A DNA stretch of 64,000 bases from Pseudoduganella dura (GCF_009727155.1 NZ_WNWM01000002.1:2728001-2792000); one strand, 5' to 3'. Numbered from the stretch's first letter, positions 23,808 to 34,594 are shown. Program-made: numbers and translations. Notes: generated by a model from the letters alone, not told the origin.

Positions 23808-26800
23808 TCAGGCCGCGTGCGGCGTGACGGCCGATGGGCGTGCAATACCGGGCCCGGTGGCTTGCCCAGTGCCGTGATACGCCGCCAGCAGCGAGGCCTC
23901 CTTCTGCTTCGCCGCCTTCAGGTGCCGCTCCTTCACATGCCCATAGCCGCGGATGTCTTCCGGGATACGGGCGATCGCCACTGCCGTGTCCAGGTTCTCC
24001 TTCGTGAGCTTCGGCAGCAGCGCCAGCACGGTCTCGCGGTAGCTGCCGATCAGCGCACGCTCCATTTTCCGCTCGGCCGTATGGCCGAACACGTCGAGCG
24101 GCGTGCCGCGCAAGCCCTTCAGCCTGGCCAGAAAGCCGAACACCTGCCGCATCCACGGGCCGAACTGCTGCTTGACCAGGTGGCCGTCCTTGTCCTTCTT
24201 CGCCAGCAGCGGCGGCGCGAGGTGGTACTTCACCTCGTAGTCGCCCTCGAACATGCCTTCGATCTTCTGCCGGAACGCGGGATCGGCGTGCAGGCGCGCA
24301 ACCTCGTACTCGTCCTTGTACGCCATCAGCTTGTACAGGTAGCGTGCCACTGCTTCGGTCAGTTTCTTCGTGCCCAACGGCTCCTCGGCGCGGCGCACCT
24401 GGGCGATGAAGTCCGTGTACTGGCGGGCATAGGCGGCGTTCTGGTACGCCGTCAGCAGCTCGACGCGCCGGGTCATCATCTCGTCCAGCGTTTGCGTGCG
24501 CTTGAATTCGATGACCTGCGCCGGCGCCGCCAGCTTCGTCACCGCGGCGAGGTCGTGCGCCGCATAGCGGCCCCAGTTGAACGCAGCCTTGTTGAACGCG
24601 ACGGACACGCCGTTCAGTTCGATCGCCTTCACCAGCGCCGCTTCCGACAGCGGTACATGGCCCTTCTGGAAGCAGTAGCCCAGCATGAACATGTTGGTGG
24701 CGATCGCGTCGCCCATCAGCGCGGTGGCGATGCGGCCCGCATCGATGAAGTCCACCCGGTCGTTGCCGCACGCACGCACGATTTCCGCCTGCGAGCCCAC
24801 GCCGGGGAACTGCCAGTCCGGGTTCTTCACGAACGCCGCCGTGGTGGCGCCGGTGGAATTGATCGCGGCCCAGCTGCGGCCTTCGCCCATCCGGCTCAAC
24901 GCATCGCGGCTGGCGGTCACGATCTGGTCGCAGCCGATCACCAGGTCGGCGCTGCCGGTGCCCACGCGCGTGGAATGCAGATCCGCCTGACGGTCGGCCA
25001 GCCGCACGTGCGACATTACCGGCCCGCCCTTCTGTGCCAGCCCGCTCATGTCCAGCACCACGGCGCCCTTGTTCTCCACGTGTGCCGCCACCGCCAGGAT
25101 CTGGCCGACCGTGACGACGCCGGTGCCGCCGATGCCGGTGATCAGGATGCCATACGGCTGCGCGGTCGATGGCAGCGCCGGCGCGGGCAGTGCCGGCACT
25201 TCGCCGCCTGCCGCGGCCTTCTTCGGCTTCTTCAGCGTGCCGCCTTCGACGGTGACGAAACTGGGGCAAAAGCCCGACACGCACGAATAATCCTTGTTGC
25301 AGCTGGACTGGTTGATCTGGCGCTTGCGGCCCAGCTCCGTTTCCAGCGGCTCCACGGACAGGCAGTTCGACTGCACCGAGCAGTCGCCGCAGCCTTCGCA
25401 CACGGCCTCGTTGATGACCACGCGCCTGGCCGGGTCCGGGTACTCGTTGCGTTTCCGGCGGCGCCGTTTCTCGGAGGCGCAGGTCTGGTCGTAGATCATC
25501 GCCGACACGCCGGGCATGTCGCGCAGTTCCTTCTGCACATCCATCAGTTCCGAACGGTGGCGCACCGTCACGCCCGGCGCCCAGGCGTAATCGTCCGGGT
25601 ATTTCCCCGGATCGTCGGTGACGACGATGATCGGCGCGACGCCCTCGGCGGCGATCTGCCGCGAGATCATGCCGGGGTCCAGCGGGCCGTCGAATGCCTG
25701 ACCGCCCGTCATCGCCACCGCGTCGTTGAACAGGATCTTGTAGGTGATGTTGACCTTGGCGGCCACGGCGGCGCGGATCGCCAGGATTCCGGAGTGGAAG
25801 TAGGTGCCGTCGCCGAGGTTGGTGAACACGTGCTTTTCGTTGGTGAACGGCGCCTGGCCCACCCACGTGACGCCTTCCGCGCCCATGTGCGTGAAGGTCG
25901 ACGTTTCGCGGTCCATCCACAGCACCATGTAGTGGCAGCCGATGCCGGCCAGCGCGCGCGAACCTTCCGGCACCTTGGTCGACGTGTTGTGCGGGCAGCC
26001 CGAGCAGAAATACGGCGTGCGGTCGGTTTCCGGATTGGCTTTCAGCGGCACGTTCTTCAGCACCAGTTCCTTCGCTTCCAGGAAGGCGATGCGTTCCTGC
26101 ACGCGCTTCGCGACCGGGTGGCCGGCGCAGTAGTGCGAGATGCGGCTGGCGATGGCGCGGGCGATCTGCGCCGGGTTCAGCTCATACGTGGCCGGCAGCA
26201 GCCAGTCGCCGTGGCCGCTGCGGTGCTGGTTCGACCATTCGCCGGTGTCGTCGAACTTGCCGACCACGCGGGGGCGCTGGCCATCCGGCAGGTTGTACAG
26301 CTCTTCCTTCAGCGCGTATTCGAGGATCTGGCGCTTTTCCTCCACCACCAGGATCTCGTCGAGCCCGCGCGCGAATTCATGCACGCCGTCCGCTTCCAGC
26401 GGCCACGTCATGCCGATCTTGTACAGGCGGATACCGATGTCGGCGGCGGCCTGCTCGTCGATGCCCAGGTCGGCCAGCGCCTGGCGCGTGTCGAGGTACG
26501 ACTTGCCGGCGGTGATGATACCGATCTTCGGCGTCGGGCTGTCCCAGATAATCTTGTTGAGCTTGTTGGCGCGGCAGTACGCCAGCGCGGCGTACCACTT
26601 GTAACTGTTCATCCGCACTTCCTGGTCGAGCACCGCGTCGGGCCAGCGGATGTTCAGGCCGCCCGGCGGCAGCTCGAAGTCGTCCGGCATGGCGATCTGC
26701 ACGCGGTCGGGGTCGAAGTCGATCACGGCGCCCGATTCGATGATGTCCGTCACGCACTTCATCGCCACCCACAGGCCGGTGTAGCGGCTCATCGCCCAGC

Positions 26801-27383
26801 CGTGCAGGCCGTAGTCGATGTATTCCTGCACCGACGACGGATACAGCACCGGAATGCCGCAGGCGGCCAGGATGTGATCGGACTGGTGCGCGGTGGAAGA
26901 GGACTTTGCCGCGTGGTCGTCGCCGGCCAGCACCAGCACGCCGCCGTGCCGGGCGGTGCCGGCGTTGTTGGCGTGCTTGAACACGTCGCCGCAGCGGTCC
27001 ACGCCGGGGCCCTTGCCGTACCACATCGAGAAGACGCCGTCGTACTTCGCGTCGGGGAACAGGTTGGTTTGCTGCGTGCCCCAGACGGACGTGGCGGCCA
27101 GGTCTTCGTTCATGCCGGGGTGGAACTTGACGTGATGCGCGTCGAGGTATTTTTTCGCCTTCACTGCCGTCATGTCGATGGAGGTGACGGGCGAGCCCCG
27201 GTAGCCGGTGATGAAGCCGGCCGTGTTCAGCCCGGCCTGCAGGTCGCGTTCGCGCTGCAGCATCGGCAGGCGGATCAGCGCCTGGGTGCCGGTGAGGAAC
27301 GCGCGGCCGCGTTCCAGGGTCCATTTGTCGTCGAGGGTGATGTCCTCTTTGCCTAGCTCCGTACCCTTGTGAGGTGCGTTCAT
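23808..27383 (-). CDS. iorAB: Indolepyruvate ferredoxin oxidoreductase, fused alpha-gamma type
   Basis: 1191-residue fusion that decarboxylates aryl-2-oxoacids to aryl-acetyl-CoA with ferredoxin as acceptor. The N-terminal pyrimidine/core region is followed by the TPP-binding CSGCPHN segment, ferredoxin-type clusters (CEGCGDCSVQSNC and a later C-x4-C-x4-C) and the gamma domain beginning ITGIGGTGVVTVGQ. The start ATG at 27381-27383 is chosen for GGAG 7 nt upstream and the conserved MNAPHKG start; an upstream in-frame codon adds non-homologous sequence. It lies 101 nt after hppD and likely shares control with it. Confidence 0.93.
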   Translation of the reverse strand: MNAPHKGTELGKEDITLDDKWTLERGRAFLTGTQALIRLPMLQRERDLQAGLNTAGFITGYRGSPVTSIDMTAVKAKKYLDAHHVKFHPGMNEDLAATSVWGTQQTNLFPDAKYDGVFSMWYGKGPGVDRCGDVFKHANNAGTARHGGVLVLAGDDHAAKSSSTAHQSDHILAACGIPVLYPSSVQEYIDYGLHGWAMSRYTGLWVAMKCVTDIIESGAVIDFDPDRVQIAMPDDFELPPGGLNIRWPDAVLDQEVRMNSYKWYAALAYCRANKLNKIIWDSPTPKIGIITAGKSYLDTRQALADLGIDEQAAADIGIRLYKIGMTWPLEADGVHEFARGLDEILVVEEKRQILEYALKEELYNLPDGQRPRVVGKFDDTGEWSNQHRSGHGDWLLPATYELNPAQIARAIASRISHYCAGHPVAKRVQERIAFLEAKELVLKNVPLKANPETDRTPYFCSGCPHNTSTKVPEGSRALAGIGCHYMVLWMDRETSTFTHMGAEGVTWVGQAPFTNEKHVFTNLGDGTYFHSGILAIRAAVAAKVNITYKILFNDAVAMTGGQAFDGPLDPGMISRQIAAEGVAPIIVVTDDPGKYPDDYAWAPGVTVRHRSELMDVQKELRDMPGVSAMIYDQTCASEKRRRRKRNEYPDPARRVVINEAVCEGCGDCSVQSNCLSVEPLETELGRKRQINQSSCNKDYSCVSGFCPSFVTVEGGTLKKPKKAAAGGEVPALPAPALPSTAQPYGILITGIGGTGVVTVGQILAVAAHVENKGAVVLDMSGLAQKGGPVMSHVRLADRQADLHSTRVGTGSADLVIGCDQIVTASRDALSRMGEGRSWAAINSTGATTAAFVKNPDWQFPGVGSQAEIVRACGNDRVDFIDAGRIATALMGDAIATNMFMLGYCFQKGHVPLSEAALVKAIELNGVSVAFNKAAFNWGRYAAHDLAAVTKLAAPAQVIEFKRTQTLDEMMTRRVELLTAYQNAAYARQYTDFIAQVRRAEEPLGTKKLTEAVARYLYKLMAYKDEYEVARLHADPAFRQKIEGMFEGDYEVKYHLAPPLLAKKDKDGHLVKQQFGPWMRQVFGFLARLKGLRGTPLDVFGHTAERKMERALIGSYRETVLALLPKLTKENLDTAVAIARIPEDIRGYGHVKERHLKAAKQKEASLLAAYHGTGQATGPGIARPSAVTPHAA

Positions 27384-27414
27384 GGGTTGTCTCCAATATT
27401 CTTCGAAAAGCTTC

Positions 27415-27450
27415 AAGCCGGCGCGCCCTCTGACGGGGCGCTGCCGGCTT
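27415..27450 (-). promoter_or_regulatory. Hairpin between hppD and iorAB
   Basis: Bulged stem of AAGCCGGC plus GCGCCC pairing with GGGCGC plus GCCGGCTT (14 bp, one bulged A, 7-nt loop). Only TTTTC follows further on, so it would be a weak terminator or attenuator at most. It may set the hppD:iorAB expression ratio. Confidence 0.5.
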
Positions 27451-27484
27451 TGCATTGTGTCGCCGAACTGATCTGTGCCTGTGC

Positions 27485-28615
<1,131 letters not shown>

Positions 28616-28703
28616 TGCTTGTCTCCTTGTTCGAATAGCGAAAAGTATAGGCTTCGAGGCGGAGAATTAAATTGCCAACCTGTCCCGACCTTGCGGATTT
28701 TGA

Positions 28704-28716
28704 GCAATAATATTGC
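28704..28716. promoter_or_regulatory. Candidate Lrp/AsnC operator in the hppD-lrp intergenic region
   Basis: GCAATAATATTGC is an inverted repeat with 5-bp arms and an AT-rich centre in the divergent promoter region, about 27 nt before the regulator ATG. Lrp-family sites are usually AT-rich dyads in this position. Inference from form and place only. Confidence 0.4.
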
Positions 28717-28742
28717 GTCGACAGGACATTTATGGAGATTTG

Positions 28743-29270
28743 ATGACGAAGATCGCGCTGGACAAGACAGACCGGAAAATTCTTTCCATCCTGCAGGAGG
28801 ATGGCCGCCTGTCGAACCAGGACGTGGCCGAGCAGGTCAGCCTGTCGCCGTCGCCATGCCTGCGCCGCATCAAGCGACTGGAAGAGGAAGGCGTGATCCG
28901 CCAGTACGTGGCCCTGCTCGATCCGGACAAGATCGGCCTGGGCCTGCTGGCCTATGTCAACGTGCGGCTGGAAAAGCACAGCGACGCCGCCGCCGTGGCG
29001 CACAGCACGGCCAGGGCCCTGGGCGCCTTGCCGGGCACGGTATCGCCGCGCGAGGATTTCGCCGTGGCGGTCGAGGGCTGGCCGGAAGTGGTCGCCTGCT
29101 ATGCGATGACGGGCGAGATGGATTACCTGCTGCGCGTGCACGTGGAAGACATGGACCACTTCTCGCGCTTCATGATGGCCACGCTGCTGCGGCACCCGGC
29201 CGTGCTGGACGTGAAATCGAGCTTCGCGCTGCAGCGCATAAAAGATACGACGGCCCTGCCGCTCGTTTGA
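28743..29270 (+). CDS. Lrp/AsnC-family transcriptional regulator
   Basis: 175 residues from MTKIALDKTDRKILSILQED. The N-terminal winged HTH (about 5-62, SNQDVAEQVSLSPSPCLRRI) is followed by the RAM ligand-binding domain (about 70-150, with AMTGEMDYLLRVHVED). The start at 28743 has GGAG 6 nt upstream. Divergent from hppD, so it probably senses an aromatic amino acid or its keto acid and controls hppD/iorAB; this is inferred from position. Confidence 0.92.
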   Translation: MTKIALDKTDRKILSILQEDGRLSNQDVAEQVSLSPSPCLRRIKRLEEEGVIRQYVALLDPDKIGLGLLAYVNVRLEKHSDAAAVAHSTARALGALPGTVSPREDFAVAVEGWPEVVACYAMTGEMDYLLRVHVEDMDHFSRFMMATLLRHPAVLDVKSSFALQRIKDTTALPLV

Positions 29271-29276
29271 CTGATT

Positions 29277-29951
29277 TTACTTCTTTCGCCGCGGCAGCAG
29301 GTCGAGCAGCTTGACGGCGCGCCGCACATTGGCCTTCAAGGCGTAATCGATCGTGGCCAGCTGCTCCTGCATCGCTTCCTGCAGCACGCTGGAAGGATCG
29401 GCCGGGCCCAGCTTCAGGTAGGCATCCGCCTCGCCGTAGTCGCGGTGGATTTCCATCCCCGCCTTCTTCGCGATGTGCATCATGATCTGGTTCGACGACA
29501 GGCAGTGCATTGTCAGCGTGTCGACATCGTGGTTGCGGCACACGATCGCGGCGCGCTCGAACAGCTTCGAGCCGATGCCCAGCCCGCGCGCCGATTTCAA
29601 TACCGAGACGCCGAATTCTGCCACGCGGTCCTTCTCCGTCATGCCATCCTTTTCCGGCTGCCGCTCCGCGAATCCCAGGTGCCCCACGGCAACGAGGCGG
29701 AACACGCGGTTGTAGACGCCGAACACGATGTCGCGCCCGAAGTCGATGCTGTCGACGTATTTCGTCACCTGCTCGTCCGACAGGTGCGAGCCGAAGCGCA
29801 GCAGCCGGTCGCGCCCTTCGATCTGCAGGAAGTGGCGCACCATGCGGCGGCGGTCCCGTTCGCGCAGTTCCTTGATGGGAATCGTCGGCCGCGGCTCGGG
29901 GCGGCCCAGCCACTTGTGCAGCGGGTTGCGGAACAGGTTCAGGCGGGGCAT
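29277..29951 (-). CDS. GNAT-family acetyltransferase
   Basis: 224 residues. A GNAT core is visible about residues 50-170, with the acetyl-CoA loop ARGLGIGSKLFERA and the later HCLSSNQIMMHIAKKAGM helix. The N-terminal LNLFRNPLHKWLG and basic C-terminal RRKK tail are outside the core. Its ATG overlaps the cca stop by 1 nt (TGATG), so it is the last gene of a GST-cca-GNAT unit. Substrate not predictable. Confidence 0.85.
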   Translation of the reverse strand: MPRLNLFRNPLHKWLGRPEPRPTIPIKELRERDRRRMVRHFLQIEGRDRLLRFGSHLSDEQVTKYVDSIDFGRDIVFGVYNRVFRLVAVGHLGFAERQPEKDGMTEKDRVAEFGVSVLKSARGLGIGSKLFERAAIVCRNHDVDTLTMHCLSSNQIMMHIAKKAGMEIHRDYGEADAYLKLGPADPSSVLQEAMQEQLATIDYALKANVRRAVKLLDLLPRRKK

Positions 29952-31213
29952 CAGCCCTCCCCGCCCGGGTCGTCCGGTTCGTCGTGCCGGGCCAGTGCCT
30001 GGCGTACCGCGCGCACGCGGGCTTCGCGCACCATGTCCGGAATGCGCCCGGGCTGATCGCCACAGGCCAGCGCGATCTCGCCCGCATTGATGCCGCGCGC
30101 GGCGGCCAGCGCCCGCTCCAGGTAATCACGCTGCGGGAACGGCGCGTCGCGGAACGAGCGGGCGGCGCCCTCGCGGCCGCGGGCATCGCATTCCGACACC
30201 TGCAGCAGCTGGACGAAGCGCGCCGGCTTGCGGAAACCGTCGCTGCGTTCGAACAGCTTGACAATCGTGTTGCAGCGCAGCTCCAGCGCCCGGCTTACAT
30301 TGCCGTGTTCGCGCGCCGCCAGCACGGCCAGGTCGCGGCATTCGGTCGGCACCTTCAGCCGCGCGCAGACATCCTTGACCAGTGCGGCGCCGAGGCCTTC
30401 GTGGCCGTGATGGGCCGGCCACCTGTCGGGCGGCGTGGCGCCCTTGCCCAGGTCGTGCAGCAGCGCGGCGAAGCGCACCGGCAGGTCGTAGCCCTGTGCG
30501 GCCGCGTAGTCGGCCACTTGTTCCATGTGGATGCCGGTATCGATTTCCGGGTGCCACTGCTCCGGCTGCGGCACGCCCCACAGGCGGTCCAGTTCCGGCA
30601 CGATACGGGCCAGCGCGCCGCAATCGCGCAGCACCTGCAGCATGCGCGACGGCCGCCTTTCCATCAGGCCGCGCGACAGTTCCTGCCACACGCGCTCGGG
30701 CACCAGCGCATCGACTTCGCCCTCATCGACCATCCGGCGCATCAGCGCGTTGGTTTCGGGCGCCACCATGAAATCGGCATAGCGGGCGGCGAAGCGGGCC
30801 ACGCGCAGGATGCGCACCGGGTCTTCGGCAAACGCATCGGAAACGTGCCGGAACACGCGGCGGGCGATGTCGCCCTGGCCGTCGAACGGATCGGTCAGCG
30901 TGCCGTCTTCGGCGCGGGCGATGGCGTTGATCGTCAGGTCGCGGCGCACCAGGTCCTGCTCCAGCGTCACGTCGGGCGCCGTGTGGAACACGAAGCCCGT
31001 GTAGCCGGGCGCGGTCTTGCGCTCGGTGCGGGCCAGCGCGTATTCCTCGTGCGTGTCCGGGTGCAGGAATACCGGAAAATCCTTGCCCACGGCGCGAAAG
31101 CCCTGCCGCACCATCTGTTCCGGCGTGGCGCCGACGACCACGTGGTCATGGTCCTTGACGGGCAGTCCCAGCAGCGTGTCGCGGACGGCACCGCCAACGA
31201 CGAAAGTCTTCAT
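29951..31213 (-). CDS. cca: CCA-adding multifunctional tRNA nucleotidyltransferase
   Basis: 420 residues. Adds or repairs the 3' CCA of tRNA. The nucleotidyltransferase head shows VGGAVRD (residues 6-12) and the metal-binding pair Asp21/Asp23 (KDHDHV), followed by RRDLTINAIA. The C-terminal half contains the HD-type phosphohydrolase segment (FAALLHDLGKG), as in E. coli-type class II enzymes. The ATG overlaps the GST stop by 4 nt. An upstream in-frame extension would run into the GST gene, so 31213 is the start. Confidence 0.96.
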   Translation of the reverse strand: MKTFVVGGAVRDTLLGLPVKDHDHVVVGATPEQMVRQGFRAVGKDFPVFLHPDTHEEYALARTERKTAPGYTGFVFHTAPDVTLEQDLVRRDLTINAIARAEDGTLTDPFDGQGDIARRVFRHVSDAFAEDPVRILRVARFAARYADFMVAPETNALMRRMVDEGEVDALVPERVWQELSRGLMERRPSRMLQVLRDCGALARIVPELDRLWGVPQPEQWHPEIDTGIHMEQVADYAAAQGYDLPVRFAALLHDLGKGATPPDRWPAHHGHEGLGAALVKDVCARLKVPTECRDLAVLAAREHGNVSRALELRCNTIVKLFERSDGFRKPARFVQLLQVSECDARGREGAARSFRDAPFPQRDYLERALAAARGINAGEIALACGDQPGRIPDMVREARVRAVRQALARHDEPDDPGGEG

Positions 31214-31923
31214 TCGCCGTCCGCGCCTTCGTCCGCGCTGTTGCTCACTTCTGCATGCGCCTCCTCGATCCAGCGCGCCACGGCGGGATGCCGCGTGATC
31301 CGTTCGCAATAGGCCGACAATGCCGGCGGCAGCGCCACGCCATAGGTGTTGAAGCGCGTGACGACCGGCGCGAAGAACGCGTCCGCCAGCGAAAAGTCGC
31401 CGAACAGGTACTCGTTGTGGCCGAAGCGGCACAGGCACTCTTCCCAGATTTCGCTGACGCGGCCGATATCGGCCTGCGTGTCCGGGGTGCGGCCCTGGCC
31501 CGGCAGGCGGGCGGTGATGTTCATCGGCAGCGTGCTGCGCAGGCTCGCGAAGCTCGAGTGCATTTCGGCGCAAATGGAACGCGCCGTGGCGCGCGCCGCC
31601 ACGTCCTGCGGCCACAGGTGCTTGTCGGGGAACTGCTCGGCCAGGTATTCGCAGATCGCCAGGCTGTCCCAGATCGTCATGTCGCCGGCCAGCAGCACGG
31701 GCACGCGGCCGCTGTGCGTGTAGCGGGCGATATTGCCGGAAGTGCCCGGCAGGTCGAGCTTCACGCGCACCTCGGTGAACGGAATGCCGAAGGCGGTCAT
31801 TGCCACCCAGGGCCGCATCGACCAGGAAGAAAGATTCTTGTTGCCGATGACGAGGGTAAGGCCCGGCTCGCGGGCGGCGGCCAGGGTCTGGCTCAGGGTA
31901 GGGTCGAGATCGATCGTTTGCAT
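31210..31923 (-). CDS. Glutathione S-transferase family protein
   Basis: 237 residues. An N-terminal thioredoxin-like domain (about 22-100) has the NKNLSSWSMRPW stretch with the candidate catalytic Ser, cis-Pro in GRVPVLL and the glutathione-contact DSLAICEYL. An all-helical C-terminal domain follows, with FGDFSLADAFFAPV. Cytosolic. First gene of the GST-cca-GNAT unit; substrate unknown. Confidence 0.9.
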   Translation of the reverse strand: MQTIDLDPTLSQTLAAAREPGLTLVIGNKNLSSWSMRPWVAMTAFGIPFTEVRVKLDLPGTSGNIARYTHSGRVPVLLAGDMTIWDSLAICEYLAEQFPDKHLWPQDVAARATARSICAEMHSSFASLRSTLPMNITARLPGQGRTPDTQADIGRVSEIWEECLCRFGHNEYLFGDFSLADAFFAPVVTRFNTYGVALPPALSAYCERITRHPAVARWIEEAHAEVSNSADEGADGE

Positions 31924-31952
31924 GGGTGAAAAGGTAATGGGAGCGCGCCGGA

Positions 31953-33980
31953 TCAGCGGCTCGAGAAACTGGTCTGCTGCGGTGCCTGCTCGCGCGGCCC
32001 CTTCTCGCGCAATTCGCTGTCGGAATAGCCCTTCGGCGTGACGATGCCCAGGCGCGCCTTCATCGATTGCGGCCGGCCTTCGAACAGCGCCGCATAGTAG
32101 GTGGCGTTGGTCATCACGTTCTTCACGTAGCCGCGGGTTTCCGAATACGGAATCGACTCGATGAACACGGTGGCGTCCATCGGCTTGTTCAGCGCCGAGC
32201 GCCAGGCGCGCAGCCGGCCCGGGCCGGCGTTGTAGGCGGCGGTGGCCAGTACCTGCGAGCCATCCATGCTGCCCAGGACCATGTTCATGTAGTTGGCCCC
32301 CAGCAGGATGTTGGTGCGCACGTCCGTCAGCATGTCCTGCACGAAATTCGTCAGGCCGATCTTGTTGGCGACCCAGCGCCCGGTGGACGGCATCACCTGC
32401 ATCAGGCCGGACGCGCCGGCGCTCGACTGGGCGTTCATCACGAAGCGCGATTCCTGGCGAATCAGGCCATACACCCAGGCGCGGTCGAGGCCGAGGGTGC
32501 TGGTGGTGGGCCGCATGATTTCATCGTGCGGCGCCGGGTAGCGGTGGGTGTAGTCGGCCAGCGCGCGGGTGCGTTCGGACGTGTACACCATGCGATCGAG
32601 GATATGGTGCTGGCGCGCATATTCGGCCACGGCGATCAGTTCGCGGTCCGACAGGTGGCGCACTTCCCAGTTCCATTCGCGCATGCCTTCGAAGCGCAGC
32701 CGCATGTCGAAGAACTTCAACGCGCGGCGGATGCCCGGGTTGGCGGCGATCGCGGCGATTTCGGCCGCCGTCACCGGTGCGCCGGGCGCCGGAATGCTGA
32801 CCGTGCGGCCCAGTTCCTCGGCGGCCAGCAGGCCGTAGTAATCCTCGCGGTCGGCGATGCTCTGGTACAGGAACTGCGCTTCCGGCGTCATGCCGCCGGC
32901 CAGCGCGACCGCGGTGCGGGCCTGCCAGTACACCCAGGTGGGATCCTGCCGCAGTTGCGGCGGCATCGCGGCAATGTAGTCGCGCACCTGCTGCCAGTTG
33001 CCGTCGCGCAGCGCGTAGCGGGTGCGCCACTGGTGCTGGTCGATCGACAGGGGCGCGCCGTTGGCACGGCGCCAGTACTCGGACGTTTCCGGCGCCACCA
33101 CATAGGACGCGGGCAACGCGATGTTGGCCCAGCCGATCGCCTGTTCCTGCGCAGTGAGCTGCGGCAGCGCCTTCTGCAGCGCCAGCACCGACAGCTTGAT
33201 GCTGGTGCGCGCGGCGCGGCCCAATGCAACCAGGAACACTTCGCGGTCGGCCTTGGTGCCGCCGACGCCCTTGGCCAGCACCACGGCCGGCACGTCGATC
33301 GCCTGGGCGATTTTCTTGTCGGAGCCGTTGAGCAGCATGATCGTGCGGCGCGCCGGCCCGGTGGCATTCGTTTCGCCGGCCAGGCGCACCTGCGCCCACA
33401 GGTCATCCTGGGTGAACTGGCCGGTCTGCGCCAGCGACGCGACCAGCGCGGTGCAGCCATCGCCGTAATACGGCGGATAGATCAGCAACGCCCGCGCTTC
33501 GGCGGCCACGTTTTCGCCTTTCGACAGGCGCGACAGCAGGCCATAGCACTTGACCTGGGTATCGTCCTTCAGCACGAACAAGGGAAATTGCTGGTCGAAC
33601 ATCGCCCAGTCGCCCCTGCGGCCCAGTTCGAGCAGCCAGTCGTTGCGCAGGCGATCGGCGATCGCGCTGCCTTCGTGGCGCTGCAGGAAGCCCAGGATCT
33701 CCGCCGTGCTGGCGGCAGTGAAACGGGATTTGAGCCGATAATAGTCGACGTACGAAGGAATGGCGTAGTCGGCGAGGCGCGCGGCGTAGAACTCGGCCTT
33801 CGCGGCATCGTTGCGGCGCACGGAATCGCGCAGCAGCAGGAACGCATCGTCCTCCTTGCGGCTGTCGCCCAGGTCCTGCGGGATCGCGAGCGGCGTGATG
33901 GCGCAGGAAATCGCGAGCAGTGCGCCGGCTATCCATTTCGACGGGAAAATCAAGATGCGGCTCTCAGAAACGGCTCTCAA
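31953..33980 (-). CDS. Soluble-type lytic murein transglycosylase (Slt family)
   Basis: 675 residues. An N-terminal membrane or signal segment (WIAGALLAISCAITPLAI), a long alpha-superhelical U-domain (about 40-480) and a C-terminal goose-lysozyme-like SLT domain with the catalytic Glu in GLIRQESRFVMNAQSSAGA and GLMQVMPSTG, YNAGPGR and YVKNV motifs. It cleaves peptidoglycan to 1,6-anhydro products in the periplasm. The start is uncertain: TTG at 33980 lies in a 13-bp duplication only 8 nt from the divergent fthC ATG; TTG at 33953, with GAGAG 7 nt upstream, would give 666 residues and still keep the signal segment. Confidence 0.9.
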   Translation of the reverse strand: MRAVSESRILIFPSKWIAGALLAISCAITPLAIPQDLGDSRKEDDAFLLLRDSVRRNDAAKAEFYAARLADYAIPSYVDYYRLKSRFTAASTAEILGFLQRHEGSAIADRLRNDWLLELGRRGDWAMFDQQFPLFVLKDDTQVKCYGLLSRLSKGENVAAEARALLIYPPYYGDGCTALVASLAQTGQFTQDDLWAQVRLAGETNATGPARRTIMLLNGSDKKIAQAIDVPAVVLAKGVGGTKADREVFLVALGRAARTSIKLSVLALQKALPQLTAQEQAIGWANIALPASYVVAPETSEYWRRANGAPLSIDQHQWRTRYALRDGNWQQVRDYIAAMPPQLRQDPTWVYWQARTAVALAGGMTPEAQFLYQSIADREDYYGLLAAEELGRTVSIPAPGAPVTAAEIAAIAANPGIRRALKFFDMRLRFEGMREWNWEVRHLSDRELIAVAEYARQHHILDRMVYTSERTRALADYTHRYPAPHDEIMRPTTSTLGLDRAWVYGLIRQESRFVMNAQSSAGASGLMQVMPSTGRWVANKIGLTNFVQDMLTDVRTNILLGANYMNMVLGSMDGSQVLATAAYNAGPGRLRAWRSALNKPMDATVFIESIPYSETRGYVKNVMTNATYYAALFEGRPQSMKARLGIVTPKGYSDSELREKGPREQAPQQTSFSSR

Positions 33981-33983
33981 AAA
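33958..33983. repeat. 13-bp tandem duplication at the slt/fthC divergent starts
   Basis: Two 13-bp units (33958-33970 and 33971-33983) read CGGCTCTCA(G/A)AAA on the plus strand with one mismatch. The units contain GAGAG on the minus strand, a possible ribosome-binding site for slt, and lie just before the fthC ATG. Confidence 0.85.
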
Positions 33984-33988
33984 GTGAC

Positions 33989-34594
33989 ATGACCAGCGAT
34001 CCTAGAATAACACGCCTGACTGAAGGGCTACCACCCGCAAGCGTGCCGACGGCCGCGGCCGGCAAGGCCGCATTGCGCAAGCAACTGTTGGCGGCACGCC
34101 GCAACCTGCCGGCGGAAACGCGCGCGCAATGGGATGCCGGCATCTGCCGGCACATCGTCGAATGGTGGCACGACGCGCGGGTGGATGCGCTCGGCGTCTA
34201 CTGGCCGCTGCGCGACGAGCCGGACCTGCACCCCGCCTACGCCGAGCTGGCGCGGCTGGGCGTGCGGCTGCTGCTGCCGGTCGTGCTGCAGCGCGATGCG
34301 CCGCTCGACTTCGCCGCGTGGGCGATCGGCGAGCCGCTGGTCAAAGATGCGATGGGCATCGCCGTGCCCGCCGAACTGCGCATCGAGCCTTATCCGCCGG
34401 CACTGCTGGTGCCCTGCCTGGGCTTCAATGCCGCCGGCTACCGGCTGGGGTACGGCGGCGGCTTCTATGACCGCACGCTGGAAAAACAGCCGCGGCCGGC
34501 CACGGTGGGCATCGCCTACGCATGCCTTGCCGCCGAGTTCGGCAGCGACGGGCACGACATCGCGCTGGACCGGATCATTACCGAGGCGGGCTAG
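33989..34594 (+). CDS. fthC: 5-formyltetrahydrofolate cyclo-ligase
   Basis: 201 residues from MTSDPRITRLTEG. Converts 5-formyl-THF to 5,10-methenyl-THF with ATP. The N-terminal ALRKQLLAARRNL basic helix, the VPCLGFNAAGYRLGYGGG loop and FYDRTL phosphate-binding region are intact. Divergent from slt with almost no spacer. The palindromic element copy B begins at the base after its stop. It links functionally to metF on the other strand. Confidence 0.93.
   Translation: MTSDPRITRLTEGLPPASVPTAAAGKAALRKQLLAARRNLPAETRAQWDAGICRHIVEWWHDARVDALGVYWPLRDEPDLHPAYAELARLGVRLLLPVVLQRDAPLDFAAWAIGEPLVKDAMGIAVPAELRIEPYPPALLVPCLGFNAAGYRLGYGGGFYDRTLEKQPRPATVGIAYACLAAEFGSDGHDIALDRIITEAG

Noticed and set aside
23601..27356. 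A 1251-codon open frame antisense to iorAB
   Set aside because: Composition shadow; iorAB has intact motifs and the expected length.
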